Positions 36,707-49,133 of a stretch of DNA of 64,000 bases are shown here, piece after piece. Under the pieces are notes generated by a model. It made no database searches, was not told where the DNA came from, and was given only the letters and a program-made list of their open reading frames with translations. Location of the stretch: positions 2,721,655 to 2,785,654 of the forward strand of contig OX453274.1 in NCBI GenBank assembly GCA_949710005.1, written 5' to 3'. A program made the position numbers and the translations under genes. Each line of letters opens with the position of its first letter. Positions within the stretch are counted from its first letter, which is position 1. The DNA comes from Ricordea florida. Its lineage: Eukaryota; Cnidaria; Anthozoa; Corallimorpharia; Ricordeidae.

Positions 36707-38989
36707 ATGGATAACGACAAGATAAGCGCCGATGTTGAAGCCCAGAAACCAAAGCAAAGTTTAGAGACAACAGAACAAGTTTCCACTGATAAAAATACAG
36801 TGCAGCCTCACTTTGATACAGAGGCTCAGTATGACACTGGTTGGTCTTGGGTAGTCTGTGGTGTGGCGGCTTTAATGGAGTTTTTTGTTGGAGGAATGAT
36901 AACCAGCTCAGGAGTATTGTATTCTGCTTTGGTTGAAGAATTTAACAAGTCGAGAGTAGAAACAGGTATGTGTATAACAGCAGCTAAGGGACTCGCATAT
37001 CTGATTTCCATCAATTACTTTGATGATGCTGTTTGTTGAAGATATTAACCTTGTCCTGGGGTTTTACAATTGAAATGATGAAACTAATTGACGGTATGCG
37101 AGATTGCAGAATTGTTTTTCTTATTCTCTATAGTTTATCTGTGTGGTTTTCGGAGCTCCCTTACGCCCCCATGACCACCCCCGCCGTAACCATAGCTCAT
37201 AGCTTTGTTTCCGAGTGGTCACTTAACATAAAGAAGCCATTTTGGCATTCGCTAGGAAATTAAACGCTTAATTCAGCAACTAGAACCAACAAAACGCGCG
37301 TTACGTTTCTCCTCGTTTAAGAATATGCTCAATCTAGCTTCCTGTCCACCGTATATTGTAGATCAAACTTGTGCTTGTATTTACCAATGTACATTTTTCA
37401 TCAGCTTGGGTCAGCTCATTAGCTGTTTCAACGTACTATCTATTTTTTCCGCTTGGTGCTGTCATTAGCGAGCGCTATGGATGCTGGGTGGTCGCCTTGA
37501 TTGGCAGCCTGACGTGCTCCGTTGGTTTACTGAGTTCCTCATTTGTTACCAGTCTTCCTCTGTTGTACCTTACCTACAGCTTCGTTTGGGGCCTGGGTGC
37601 ATCTTTGGTGTATTTTGCTGATCTGCTGATATTGACCAAGTACTTCAAAGCCCGTTTAGCCTTGGCCAATGGCATCACAGCCTTGGGTGGGGCAGTAGGA
37701 GGAAGCGTGTTAAACCCTACCATGCAACAACTTCTTATTCACATTGGACTGGCAAACACGTTTCGAGTTCTGGCAGGAGCATTTTTTCTTCTGTCTGGTT
37801 TTGCAGTATGGTACCGACCAAGGCACAGTGAATGCGCTAACAAGGACATTACAACGAATGAACAAGGAACGAAGAAACGAATATTTGATTGGGCAATTCT
37901 CACTAACAGACGTTTTATGATGTGGGTGGCTGTTGTCTTCATGTTGATGCTGGGTTACATGGTGCCATTTGTCCACTTGGTAAGTTTGTAAATATTTCGC
38001 CGATAGCCTGATAAAGGTAGAAAGAAATAGGACACGCACGAGAAGTTGTTAAATGAAGAATTAAGTTAAAGAAGGAAAGAGAATGGAATGAAATACAAAA
38101 TGAGTAAATGAATGAATCAGTGAGTGAATGAATGAATGAATAAGTGAGTGAGTGAGTGAGTGAATGAATGAATGAGTGCTTGAACTAAACAAGAGGATGT
38201 TTCTTGATTTTGTTTCAAGTTTCGTTTTTTTTTTCTTTTTGTTATTTGGTCTGATCATTGCTCAACTTTTTTTTATTATTAAAGTTCTCAGGATTCTTAA
38301 CACCAGAATTCTTTATTTGATTGTATGAAAGACTTCAGCCTCAGGTTAATGTTTTCACGTATCAGTACCTTATCTACAAATTCTATAAAACTGAGGAAAA
38401 CACTTTGACTTTTATGTTTTGTTTGCAGGTTCGCTTAGCTGAGGACATCGGAATTGACAAGACCAGAGCGTCTCTTCTTCTGACCTTTGTTACAGTGGGG
38501 TCGGCCTTAGGTCGTGTTATCTTCGGGCGTATTTCAGATATCCGATGTTTGAATCGCGTATATATTGCTCAGATCGCGTTCCTGGTTATTGGATTGAGCA
38601 ACTTTGTTATACCGCTGACGGAATGTTACGCAGTTCTGGCTGTTGATTCTGTCATTTTTGGACTTTTTGGCGGAGCTTACCTGGTTTTAAACCCAGTTAT
38701 AATATGTGACATTGTAGGACCTCAAAAAGTTTCATACGGCTTAGGGGTGACATTTTTTGTGATAGCCATCCCGAGAACTCTGGGTCCCCTGATAGCTGGG
38801 GCGATATTTGACAGCATGGAGAGTTATGCAGTAGCTTTTTATGCCTCAGGAACAACTGCTTGCCTGGCTGCTTTATTAGCCATTTCTGTGACATTGCTAG
38901 CTCGAAAAACTGAAAATGTCACCAAACAGCCCAAGCCCAATCAAGTGTCTCCCACCCAGGTTACAACTGCGCAGGCTTTAAAGGCATGA
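36707..38989 (+). CDS. Monocarboxylate-transporter-like protein (SLC16 family, MFS)
   Basis: Three exons: 36707-36965, 37405-37979 and 38429-38989. Phases agree; 464 residues. After a polar N-terminal tail, TM1 carries the SLC16 signature as TGWSWVVCGVAALMEFF (family: DGGWGWVV). TM4-TM5 hold the second signature, YFKARLALANGITALGGAVG. A large polar loop (SECANKDITTNEQGTKKR) separates the two six-helix halves, and TM8 has GRVIFGRISD, a typical major-facilitator motif. The C-terminal tail is hydrophilic. SLC16 proteins move monocarboxylates such as lactate with protons, but subgroups carry thyroid hormone or aromatic amino acids; the substrate here is unknown. The gene converges on the receptor gene at 39662, with 672 bp between stop codons. 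Confidence 0.92.
38098..38178. repeat. (GAAT/GAGT)n microsatellite
   Basis: About 19 tetranucleotides mixing GAAT and GAGT, within intron 2 of the SLC16 gene. Confidence 0.85.
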
Positions 38990-39369
38990 CACTCTTCGTT
39001 AAATATGCCATAATCTGCAAGGTATTTCAAAACTACAAAACGAGCAAGATCGGAGGTTTACAGTAAAACCTGAAAAAACAAGTAAAGTGGCATTGTCAAT
39101 CCAATTATGAAACGCTGAAAAATAGTAGAGACGGTGTAATTTTGAACATTGTGAGACATGATTTGACAAAAAAAGAACGGTAATTGTAGATTTAATATCA
39201 CGACAATATAATTATTTCTATCTAACGACAGCTTTTTCTTGGGAAGTCAAGACGCGATGAAAAATTAAGTTGGGTTGTCTTTGTGTCCTGTACAGGAGAT
39301 GCAGAGGGAAGATTGCATTTTAGTTCCGTTGATTACTGTATCAAACTGCATCTAAACTGTACTGTATTC

Positions 39370-39641
39370 AACCAAGAGAAAATGAGGTAAGGTATACATA
39401 CTGAGTTCTTTTACTATGATAAGGGGACAGAACCTATTTTTAGATCCGGAAACTTTTCCAACTGACCAATGGCTGATGTCCTTCTCGTCACGTGGTTGTA
39501 ATTTCAATTCGTCATGTGGAAACCGCGCAGCCATGACGGAAAGAGACACAAATAGATACCGCGCTAGAAATAGATTTTGCCCCCTTATCATATCAGACGG
39601 GGTTATGTTCTCTTTCCTCATTTTCTCTTGATTCAACTAGG
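39370..39641. mobile_element. MITE-like TIR element between convergent genes
   Basis: CAAGAGAAAATGAGG at 39372 is mirrored by CCTCATTTTCTCTTG at 39617-39631, and the pairing resumes inside (ATGATAAGGGGACAGAACCT against the strand opposite TTTTGCCCCCTTATCATATC). It fills most of the gap between the SLC16 and receptor stop codons, so it may lie in the 3' UTR of either. Confidence 0.75.
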
Positions 39642-39661
39642 ACGAAATTACAAGAAATACA

Positions 39662-41161
39662 TCAAACGATGACAAAGATATAAAGCGCAAAGTAAATTAT
39701 TAGGTAAAGCGCATAAGCCAATGGAAACAAAACGCGACACCGTTTGTCTATAACGCACGGCTCACGCTGTTGCCATGGTGAGGACATGCAAGGGGCTTTA
39801 AAACTCCCATGTTGTCTGGTACCCACTGATGACGTCAGATTGACGTTTGACGGTGATTGGTTTTCCTCAACATCATCGCGAAATTCCTTCAAGAAATAAA
39901 AAAATTATGTAAGTTGTGCCAGCATGAGATCCAAGCGAAAGCTGACGTTTCGAGCGCATTGTCTTTCCTTTGAAGATACTGAGAATATAAAAGGGAAAGG
40001 TAGAATAAATCAAGTATTTCTAGGAACAGCTCCTTGTTTCAATCTATTTATTCCGAAGCAGTTTTGCGTATTGCACTTGCAAAGTGTACAGCTGAGCAGC
40101 AAGGACGTTTCAACGTCATAGCCCCCAGTAGCTCACTGGTAGATTGTCCGAACTAGTAATTGGAAGGTCAAGTAGATTCATCTCCTATCGGGAGAACTTA
40201 GATTCTCTTTTATCGAGTTGGCCTGTGACGGTGTTGAAAATTACATCTTTCATAAACCTCACCTGCTCTCCGTTTTGTTGAGCCAGAATGTGTCTGCGTC
40301 TCTTCCAGTTCAAATCATGAACTGTCCAATCTTCTGTTTGCGTGAAGGAGCTTTTCTTTGCTTTAAAGCGTCCGTTTCCCAATGGTTCGACTTTCGTTGA
40401 AGGCAACACAATTGTAAATGTGCAGATTACAGCATATTCTACGAGCGCGGCAAACACAAACAGAAAACTGCCCAATAAAAGCACGTCAATCGCTTTCACG
40501 TGACCAACTCTCGGTAGGGAAGTCTGGACACCAAACATCAGAGTTGTTATTGCTAACACTGTCGTAATACCGAGTGATACCCGAGCTGGGACCGATCTCT
40601 CATCGATCCAGAAGCCGACCCAGCTTACAGCAACAATTAGAATGGTGGGGATAAAGTTCTGAAGGATGTAAAAACCAATTTCTCTTTTGTAATAGAATTT
40701 GACCCCCAGCGCTGAGAAGTTACCTGGAAGTAAAAAACGTGTCGTCGCTAATATTAACCATTTCATTGTTGAGTTACACACTTCAAGTAAATTGACGAAT
40801 CGTCCAAAATATTTTCACTCTATAAATTGAGCTGACGAAAGTGCAAGTGACGTTCCCAAACTGACTAAACTGGATTACGTTTTGTGGTAAAAATATCGCG
40901 TACGCTGCCATCTGAATTTTAAGACGTGATATAATTGCCATCATCTGACGTCATGGTGTGAAGAAATTCATAGCATGCAGCACATAGTATATAACTTTCA
41001 TGATCGTATAGTATTTAATTTACATATACTTAGGCTTCTCAAATAGAAACAGAAAACCGTGTATAACATGTGATTTGATTTAATGCAATATGATTTGATT
41101 TGTGTTTTACACTGTCCCCAGCAAGTTAGTGCTAAATACAGTTGACACTCAAATGAAATTG

Positions 41162-41221
<60 letters not shown>

Positions 41222-44200
41222 TATAACCTGTCGAGTAGTAATGTATGTAGGAATGCTTTGTCCAGTTCAGCAGTCTGTATTGTGGAATCTGTAAATCACT
41301 CGAGATAGTCAGGCCTTGATGTTCTCTCCACGAATAGGTTACATCCTCATTGTTGTAGGAATCTACAGCAGAAAGAAGCATTCAACGGTGTCTGAAATTA
41401 CGCTACAAAACGATTTTATAACTTCCCAAAGGTGACAAGTAGAAATAATTGCTTTGTATGCTTTGCACTTTATATTTTTTAGGCGGAGCTCCTCTGAAGT
41501 CTTACGGTTTTGCAACTTACATCATCAACTTGTTTGATAAATCGCTTCTTGTGTGTTTCAATTTCCCACCGACGCAACAACAGTTTCTTTAGAAAATGAA
41601 TCCCTTATACAAATTAGAGTGGGACGGATGATAATCTTCCTTGGTACATACATGAAAAGGCAACTCACCAATCGCCTACACGGGGATGATTGGTCGAGTC
41701 GGTGGTCAGTGTGAAATCCCCAAAAAGCCATCCACACAAGCAATATGTAAGGTAAGCAGCTTGGCCAAAATAGCTGCTATTTGGTTAAAACTTACACCCG
41801 CTTGTGACATTTGCGACTTCAGGTGATTTCAGCACAACTTGTCGCAGACAAAAATTGCGGACGGTTTTAAAACTGTTGTAGTGTTTTTACGAGCAATTTA
41901 TTCTGAAGTATAAAACGCTTACATCATTCACCTTGCTCCGAAAAACAATCTCTCTCGGCCTATATTCGCTTCGTGCTCTACCAACCGGTTCGAACCGGTT
42001 TGATGACGTAACGTTCGAATGTCACACATTTCTGCTTATTGTAGTACAAGTTCGAACCTACACAACTTTATGAGCCCGAGTAGGTTCTGGCCTGGTACAG
42101 AAACAGCAAGAAACAAATGAGTAATGACTTACAACTTTCAAACATAAGTTCACAGGATGGCTCATCCATTGGGAATCTTTGTAGGTTCATGGGACAGTAA
42201 AAACGAATTTTCTTCCTGACAAAAGAAACATTGCTTTTTAACATGAGATATAACCAAATTCCGAGCTATATGGAGCAGCATGACATCCAGGGGACATCAG
42301 TAGAATACTCCTAGCAGCTTTATGCTACAGACATGGGGATCCCTGTGGGGTACATTAGGAGTTCCTGAGTGGGAGGTGCCGCTTGTCCCTGGTACCCTTA
42401 GTCTGTAATAGACCTGGGTCAGGTGAGTTTTGCCACCCTATACTTGACTTAGCTCCAAAAAATCCCTCCCTATGTTTGAGTCGCTATTTTCCAGAATTAC
42501 TGATGTCACCAGTATTAAGAGTTTTTTAGCTGAAATTTCCGGTTTCCTGTTTCTTGGCTAAAGTTGTCGACCAATTGATCAGTTTCCTAAAAAAAGATAC
42601 CCTACTCTATACCCAAACTGTCACTCTCTGATTTATATACCCTGTCCCAGACTAAACAGCTTGAAAACCATACCCTACGTACTGAGCGGCACATACCTTT
42701 ATAACAGCTTAGGGAAAGCGCGCGCTATGATTGGCTAATATGCGCGATCCATTTGCCCATGGGTTGCATGCTGACGCCAGATTGCGAAGTTGTGAACACT
42801 TATGTTATAAATGCGCTTAAGCACCTGTTACGCTTCTTTCCTGCTTAGCAACCTCCCGCGTGCGTCCATAACCCGATACGTGCGCGCTGCAACTTTACCA
42901 TTTCTTCGATAAAGCCCACTTATGGTAGTGCACGCCTTGGGACTGGGATAAGCTGTGGCCATGTTTTCGCCTTTATCTCATGAAGCAACATTCAGTGCGT
43001 CTTTGTTCAGTCTTCTTACCTTGTACTGTACGTAATGTCACCATCCTGTGTCAACTCGAACAAAAAATCGCTTCTCGTTGGGCTATCACTCATATCATTG
43101 ATGAAAAATGTGTCGGGTAACCAAACCTGACTGAGAATTTCGCCCAGCAGCCTAAGTTTGGGCAATCCAATGGCCGCACCGTAAGCGAGTCGCACATCTC
43201 TCCAGTGTTGGCGAAAGAAAAACACCGAGGTTATCTCCTAAAGCCAAAATTGGCGCGTTAGAATTGGGCTATAAATAACGCCCGAGTGATGACATGAGTC
43301 CTACTGGTCAGCAGGCATATACGGACGTAACATATTAAACACGAGATACAGTGTTTCATTACATATTTAACATGAAATACAGTGTTTCATTACATATTAA
43401 ACACGAGATACAGTGTTTAGTCACATATCAAAAACGAGATACAGTGTTTCATTACATATTAAACACGAGATACAGTGTTTCATTACATATTAAACACGAG
43501 ATACAGTGTTTAGTCACATATCAAACGCGAGATACAGTGTTTCATTACATATTAAACACGAGATACAGTGTTTCATTACATATTAAACACGAGATACAGT
43601 GTTTCATTACATATTAAACACGAGATACAGTGTTTCATTACATATTAAACACGAGATACAGTGTTTCATTACATATTAAACACGAGATACAGTGTTTAGT
43701 CACATATAAAACACGAGATACAGTGTTTCATTACATATTAAACACGAGATACAGTGTTTCATTACATGTTAAACACGAGATACAGTGTTTAGTCACATAT
43801 CAAACACGAGATACAGTGTTTCATCACATGACGAACACGAGATACAGTGTTTCATCACATATTAAACACGAGATACAGTGTTTAGTCACATATCAAACAC
43901 GAGATACAGTGTTTCATCACATGACGAACACGAGATACAGTGTTTCATTACATATTAAACACGAGATACAGTGTTTAGTCACATATCAAACACGAGATAC
44001 ATTGTTTCATTACATATTTAACACGAAATACAGTGTTTCATTACATATTAAACACGAGATACAGTGTTTCATTACATATTAAACACGAGATACAGTGTTT
44101 AGTCACATATCAAACACGAGATACAGTGTTTCATCACATGACGAACACGAGATACAGTGTTTCATCACATATTAAACACGAGATACAGTGTTTAGTCACA

Positions 44201-47200
44201 TATCAAACACGAGATACAGTGTTTCATCACATGACGAACACGAGATACAGTGTTTCATTACATATTAAACACGAGATACAGTGTTTCATCACATATCACA
44301 CACGAGATACAGTGTTTCATAATATATCAAATACGAGATACAGTGTTTCATTACATATCAAACACGAGATACAGTGTTTCATCACATATCAAACACGAGA
44401 TACAGTGTTTCATTACATATTAAACACGAGATACAGTGTTTCATTACATGACGAACACGAAATACAGTGTTTAGTCACACATCAAACACGAGATACAGTG
44501 TTTCATCACATATCACACACGAGATACAGTGTTTCATAATATATCAAATACGAGATACAGTGTTTCATTACATATTAAACACGAGATACAGTGTTTAGTC
44601 ACATATCAAACGCGAGATACAGTGTTTCATTACATATTAAACACGAGATACAGTGTTTCATTACATATTAAACACGAGATACAGTGTTTCATTACATATT
44701 AAACACGAGATACAGTGTTTCATTACATATTAAACACGAGATACAGTGTTTCATTACATATTAAACACGAGATACAGTGTTTAGTCACATATAAAACACG
44801 AGATACAGTGTTTCATTACATGTTAAACACGAGATACAGTGTTTAGTCACATATCAAACACGAGATACAGTGTTTCATCACATGACGAACACGAGATACA
44901 GTGTTTCATCACATATTAAACACGAGATACAGTGTTTAGTCACATATCAAACACGAGATACAGTGTTTCATCACATGACGAACACGAGATACAGTGTTTC
45001 ATTACATATTAAACACGAGATACAGTGTTTAGTCACATATCAAACACGAGATACGTTGTTTCATTACATATTTAACACGAAATACAGTGTTTCATTACAT
45101 ATTAAACACGAGATACAGTGTTTCATTACATATTAAACACGAGATACAGTGTTAAGTCACATATCAAACACGAGATACAGTGTTTCATCACGTGACGAAC
45201 ACGAGATACAGTGTTTCATCACATATTAAACACGAGATACAGTGTTTAGTCACATATCAAACACGAGATACAGTGTTTCATCACATGACGAACACGAGAT
45301 ACAGTGTTTCATTACATATTAAACACGAGATACAGTGTTTCATCACATATCACACACGAGATACAGTGTTTCATAATATATCAAATACGAGATACAGTGT
45401 TTCATTACATATCAAACACGAGATACAGTGTTTCATCACATATCAAACACGAGATACAGTGTTTCATTACATATTAAACACGAGATACAGTGTTTCATTA
45501 CATGACGAACACGAAATACAGTGTTTAGTCACACATCAAACACGAGATACAGTGTTTCATCACATATCACACACGAGATACAGTGTTTCATAATATATCA
45601 AATACGAGATACAGTGTTTCATTACATATCAAACACGAGATACAGTGTTTCATCACATATCAAACACGAGATACAGTGTTTCATAATATATCAAATACGA
45701 GATACAGTGTTTCATCACATATCACACACGAGATACAGTGTTTCATAATATATCAAATACGAGATACAGTGTTTCATTACATATCAAACACGAGATACAG
45801 TGTTTCATCACATATCAAACACGAGATACAGTGTTTCATTACATATTAAACACGAGATACAGTGTTTCATTACATGACGAACACGAAATACAGTGTTTAG
45901 TCACACATCAAACACGAGATACAGTGTTTCATCACATATCACACACGAGATACAGTGTTTCATAATATATCAAATACGAGATACAGTGTTTCATTACATA
46001 TCAAACACGAGATACAGTGTTTCATCACATATCAAACACGAGATACAGTGTTTCATAATATATCAAATACGAGATACAGTGTTTCATTACATATCAAACA
46101 CGAGATACAGTGTTTCATCACATATCAAACACGAGATACAGTGTTTCATCACATGACGAACACGAGATACAGTGTTTCATCACATATCAAACACGAGATA
46201 CAGTGTTTCATTACATATCAAACACGAGATACAGTGTTTCATCACATATCAAACACGAGATACAGTGTTTCATCACATGACGAACACGAGATACAGTGTT
46301 TCATCACATATCAAACACGAGATACAGTGTTTCATCACATGACGAACACGAGATACAGTGTTTCATAATATATCAAATACGAGATACAGTGTTTCATTAC
46401 ATATCAAACACGAGATACAGTGTTTCATCACATATCAAACACGAGATACAGTGTTTCATCACATGGCGAACACGAGATACAGTGTTTCATAATATATCAA
46501 ATACGAGATACAGTGTTTCATCACATATAAAACACGATAGTGTTTCATCATATATATCCCACTTGATTAGCTAACAGCAAAGTAGCTCACGCAAAATTGG
46601 CAGACTTAAATCTGAATTAAGACTGTGAAAATGTTCACTCACAGGGGAGGTATGGGATCTTTCCGCTTCGGGTAAAGAGTTCTTCGCAGAACTAAGCCTT
46701 TAGCGGTCAGTATTGAATTCTGCTTATTTGCTTACCATGTCAATCTCTTTGATTGGCACCATTGACAAAACGTGCAAACTGACTCCGATGTGACATGGAG
46801 ACCCTGCAAAAAATGGAGAAAAATATTTTAAATAAATACGTGTTTATGAGATTCATGGAAAATTCAATGTCAAACTTCTTTATTTTGGTGGTTGGGCAGA
46901 AGTTCTAGAATTAAGGGAATCAACGAAATAAAAAACTGAAACCTTGTTTAATATCTACATCTGTTTATCTCAAACTCAAAGCTTTTTGCTTCCAGCCCTT
47001 GTTTTCCCATCATTTACTATTGGCTATCTCAACTGAGCTCTCTGGTTTCTTGAATCATTTTCAAAAGAAATTATCAAAAGAAAGCGAGCAAATCGCGATT
47101 TAAGTTCGTTGGTAAATGGAGAAACATTCAAATGAATAAATGAATGCATATATATGTAAATTTGGCAGAGATCTCATGTATATACTAAAAACGAGTCCCA

Positions 47201-49133
47201 TTGTATGTAATTGTTTCCCTTTGCAGGTAGAGATCTCATATATATACCCACCACGAGTTCCCTGTACGTAATTGAATGGTACGTTGACGTAATTGAATGG
47301 GAGCATTGAATAATTTAACGTGTTTTACGTGGTTGGGGACTCGTGGTGGGTATATATATGAGATCTTTTCCGAAAATTTTATATATGTGCACTGCGGTAG
47401 AAAGATATTTAATAAATGAAAGATGCTTGCAGTTATGCAATCAATATGGTTGGTAGAGATGTCATGTATATACCCACCACGCGTCCCCAAGATAAGACCT
47501 GAAAAACTGACTATGGTGCTTACATAACTGCGAGGATCTTTCATTTATTAAATGTATAAATGTATTTAGTATAAATCTACTAGCGTTCTATCACAAATGC
47601 CGCGCTCTGATTGGCTACGCTACTCACTATCTATTCTGTGATAGATAGTGAGTAGCGTAATGGCGGCCGCTTCTTCACGTTTTCGAAGTGTCCGTGACGA
47701 AGATTTAGACAGTTTACTGGTCGAGGCTGTTCCAGAAAAGACAAAGTTTTGAACGACTTGTAGATTTATACTAAAACAATTAGATTATTCGCTCTCGATT
47801 TCTATGCGTGATAGTTGACTCGGGCTGCGCCCTCGTCAACTATCACGCATAGAAATCTTGAGCTCATAATCTAATTGTTAAGTATAAGTTCTGAGAATAA
47901 GAGAATTGGAAGTTGGAAACACATTGTGACTCAGGGCTTTACTGACTTTGTAAGAAAGGATTAAGGATATTATGACATAAGGTTTCCCTGCTGGAGTGAC
48001 AGGCTAAATACGTGGAAGCACACTGTTTCACCGTCAAGCACTCCTATCTGTCTCGGAAGGAAAGAAAGTAGCACACTGTGATTCAAGGCTTAATCAATGC
48101 GCTAAGGAAGATTAGAATTGTATGATTCAAGAATTTACAGCAGTAATGAACGATTTACATGTAAAGCTCCAGTTGAAACTACATTAGAGCAAAGTGAATT
48201 TAGAGTCTAAAATTTGAAGAATATAAGCCACCAAAAGCCTACAAAGGTATCATATAATATAAAATAATATAATTTTTAATAGTGAAATTCATAACTCTTA
48301 CTGCCAATGTTCGGCCTCAGTCTTTTATCATAGGCCTTCAACAGTCTGTCGACCACTGATGATGTCCTCTGTTGCAAAGTTTTCGCTGTTAATGAGTCAT
48401 TCCTGAAATCATACCTTTCTTAGTACGTCACTTGGGATAAACCAAACATGAAACAACTCTAAAAAAAAATTGAGCCCGGCGTCAAGTAACTCCAGATAGC
48501 GGGCTGGATTATTCTTTAATGCAATTCGTGGCTTGAAAATTAATAACGATGCAAATCCTTGAATAAAGGACAGGAAAAATGACAAACATTCCAATATAAT
48601 GAAATAAATTGGATCTATCTCATTCTTGGTTCTAAGAAAACAAAAAGATACTTTTCGAGTAATCTCTTCTTTAAACATTCAATAAGGAATTTCTGATAAA
48701 GGGCAGAAAACTACAACAAGCAGAGAAAATGTTGGCTTCTATTAGGTTTCTGGGTCGGCAGTTAAGAGTAGGTATGAATGGCTAGTTTGTAGTTTAAACA
48801 GAATGTTTTAACATTTATTTTGTTAAAACAAAATAAATGAATGGTAAATATCGTTGTAATGTAGCATGTCTGCATGGCGTTCAATTCAACATCAATTTCG
48901 CCGTGTACTTTTTTTTAACTAATTTACAAGTATCAACTTTTGGCCGGATTCCTTAAAAGTATATACAAAACTCAAATGAAACCGAGATGGTAAAAAAACT
49001 CGAGTTGTTACAAGTTTTTTTTTAAATAAAATAAAGAATAGAGAACTAAATAGCAAAAGACCTACGTCGTAACACTTGTACCACTGATCATTCCTGACCA
49101 CAAGACGCAAATAACACAAGCGACGTTAAACAT
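39662..49133 (-). CDS. Cys-loop ligand-gated anion channel subunit, copy A (glycine/GABA-A receptor-like)
   Basis: Eight minus-strand exons: 49066-49133, 48302-48402, 46736-46803, 43020-43237, 42133-42215, 41228-41362, 40245-40723 and 39662-39886. Phases agree; 458 residues. The signal peptide is MFNVACVICVLWSG. The extracellular domain has FFFRQHWRDVRLAYG and VWLPDTFF; the Cys-loop is C159 to C173, spaced by 13 residues (CPMNLQRFPMDEPSC). Four membrane helices follow: TM1 at ~240-262, TM2 beginning PARVSLGITTVLAITTL, TM3 ~304-325 and TM4 ending LYIFVIV. The PAR at the start of TM2 marks anion selectivity in this family. The agonist cannot be told from sequence. Copy B lies directly upstream in tandem. 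Intron 3 contains a 3.2-kb satellite. Confidence 0.94.
39925..39965 (-). repeat. Fragment of GACGTTTCGAGCG repeat family
   Basis: GCTGACGTTTCGAGCGCATT matches the repeat at 27838 and 60444. It lies in the last intron of receptor copy A. Confidence 0.5.
40128..40200 (+). repeat. tRNA-like SINE fragment
   Basis: CAGTAGCTCACTGGTAGATT resembles a polymerase III A box (TRGCNNAGTGG type), followed at tRNA spacing by GGAAGGTCAAGTAGATTCAT. The clover leaf does not close, so it is not called as a tRNA gene. Confidence 0.4.
41161..41222. repeat. (ATC)n(ATT)n microsatellite
   Basis: About ten ATC units pass into about ten ATT units. It starts only six bases from the end of the receptor copy A exon 41228-41362, so on the gene strand the repeat follows the GTTATAA donor. 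Confidence 0.9.
43330..46550. repeat. 31-bp satellite, ~104 copies, with higher-order structure
   Basis: The monomer is AAACACGAGATACAGTGTTT followed by CATTACATATT (31 bp). Variants differ mainly in the CATTACATATT part: AGTCACATATC, CATCACATGACG, CATAATATATC and CATCACATATC. A run of rare variants at 43994 recurs at 45048, exactly 1,054 bp (34 monomers) later; another at 44442 recurs at 45496 (again 1,054) and at 45868 (372 bp, 12 monomers). The array fills most of intron 3 of receptor copy A. Edges are slightly decayed (AACATGAAATAC at the left, AAACACGATAGTG at the right). Confidence 0.97.
47229..47368. mobile_element. MITE with ~32-bp inverted ends, and neighbouring solo copies
   Basis: AGATCTCATATATATACCCA with CCACGAGTTCCC at 47229-47261 pairs with GGGACTCGTGGTGGGTATAT at 47334. 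Related single ends lie at 47168-47200 and 47456-47490 (GTATATACCCACCACGCGTC). It is in intron 2 of receptor copy A. Confidence 0.8.
47570..47880. mobile_element. Short hairpin-ended element, copy 2 (family H1)
   Basis: This copy is colinear with 269-606 and cleaner. It opens TATAAATCTACTAGCG, has CTCTGATTGGCTACG at 47605-47619, AATGGCGGCCGCTTCTTCAC at 47659 and TTTATACTAAAACAATTAG at about 47764. It closes with a near-perfect palindrome of ~105 bp (AACAATTAGATTAT ... ATAATCTAATTGTT) whose inner arms include TATGCGTGATAGTTGAC. Confidence 0.85.

Noticed and set aside
37710-38039. Minus-strand frame of 109 codons
   Set aside because: It is the complement of the SLC16 exon 37405-37979, which has clear family signatures.
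38061-38258. Serine/histidine-rich 65-codon frame
   Set aside because: It is the translation of the GAAT/GAGT microsatellite.
43330-46550. CRISPR-like array
   Set aside because: Regular period, but there are no unique spacers: the variable part is a handful of recurring variants, and the context is a eukaryotic intron.
43351-46574. Long repeat proteins of 75-168 residues across the satellite
   Set aside because: Frames are open only because the 31-bp unit lacks stops; the same peptide appears in all three frames, and the strand is antisense to the receptor gene.
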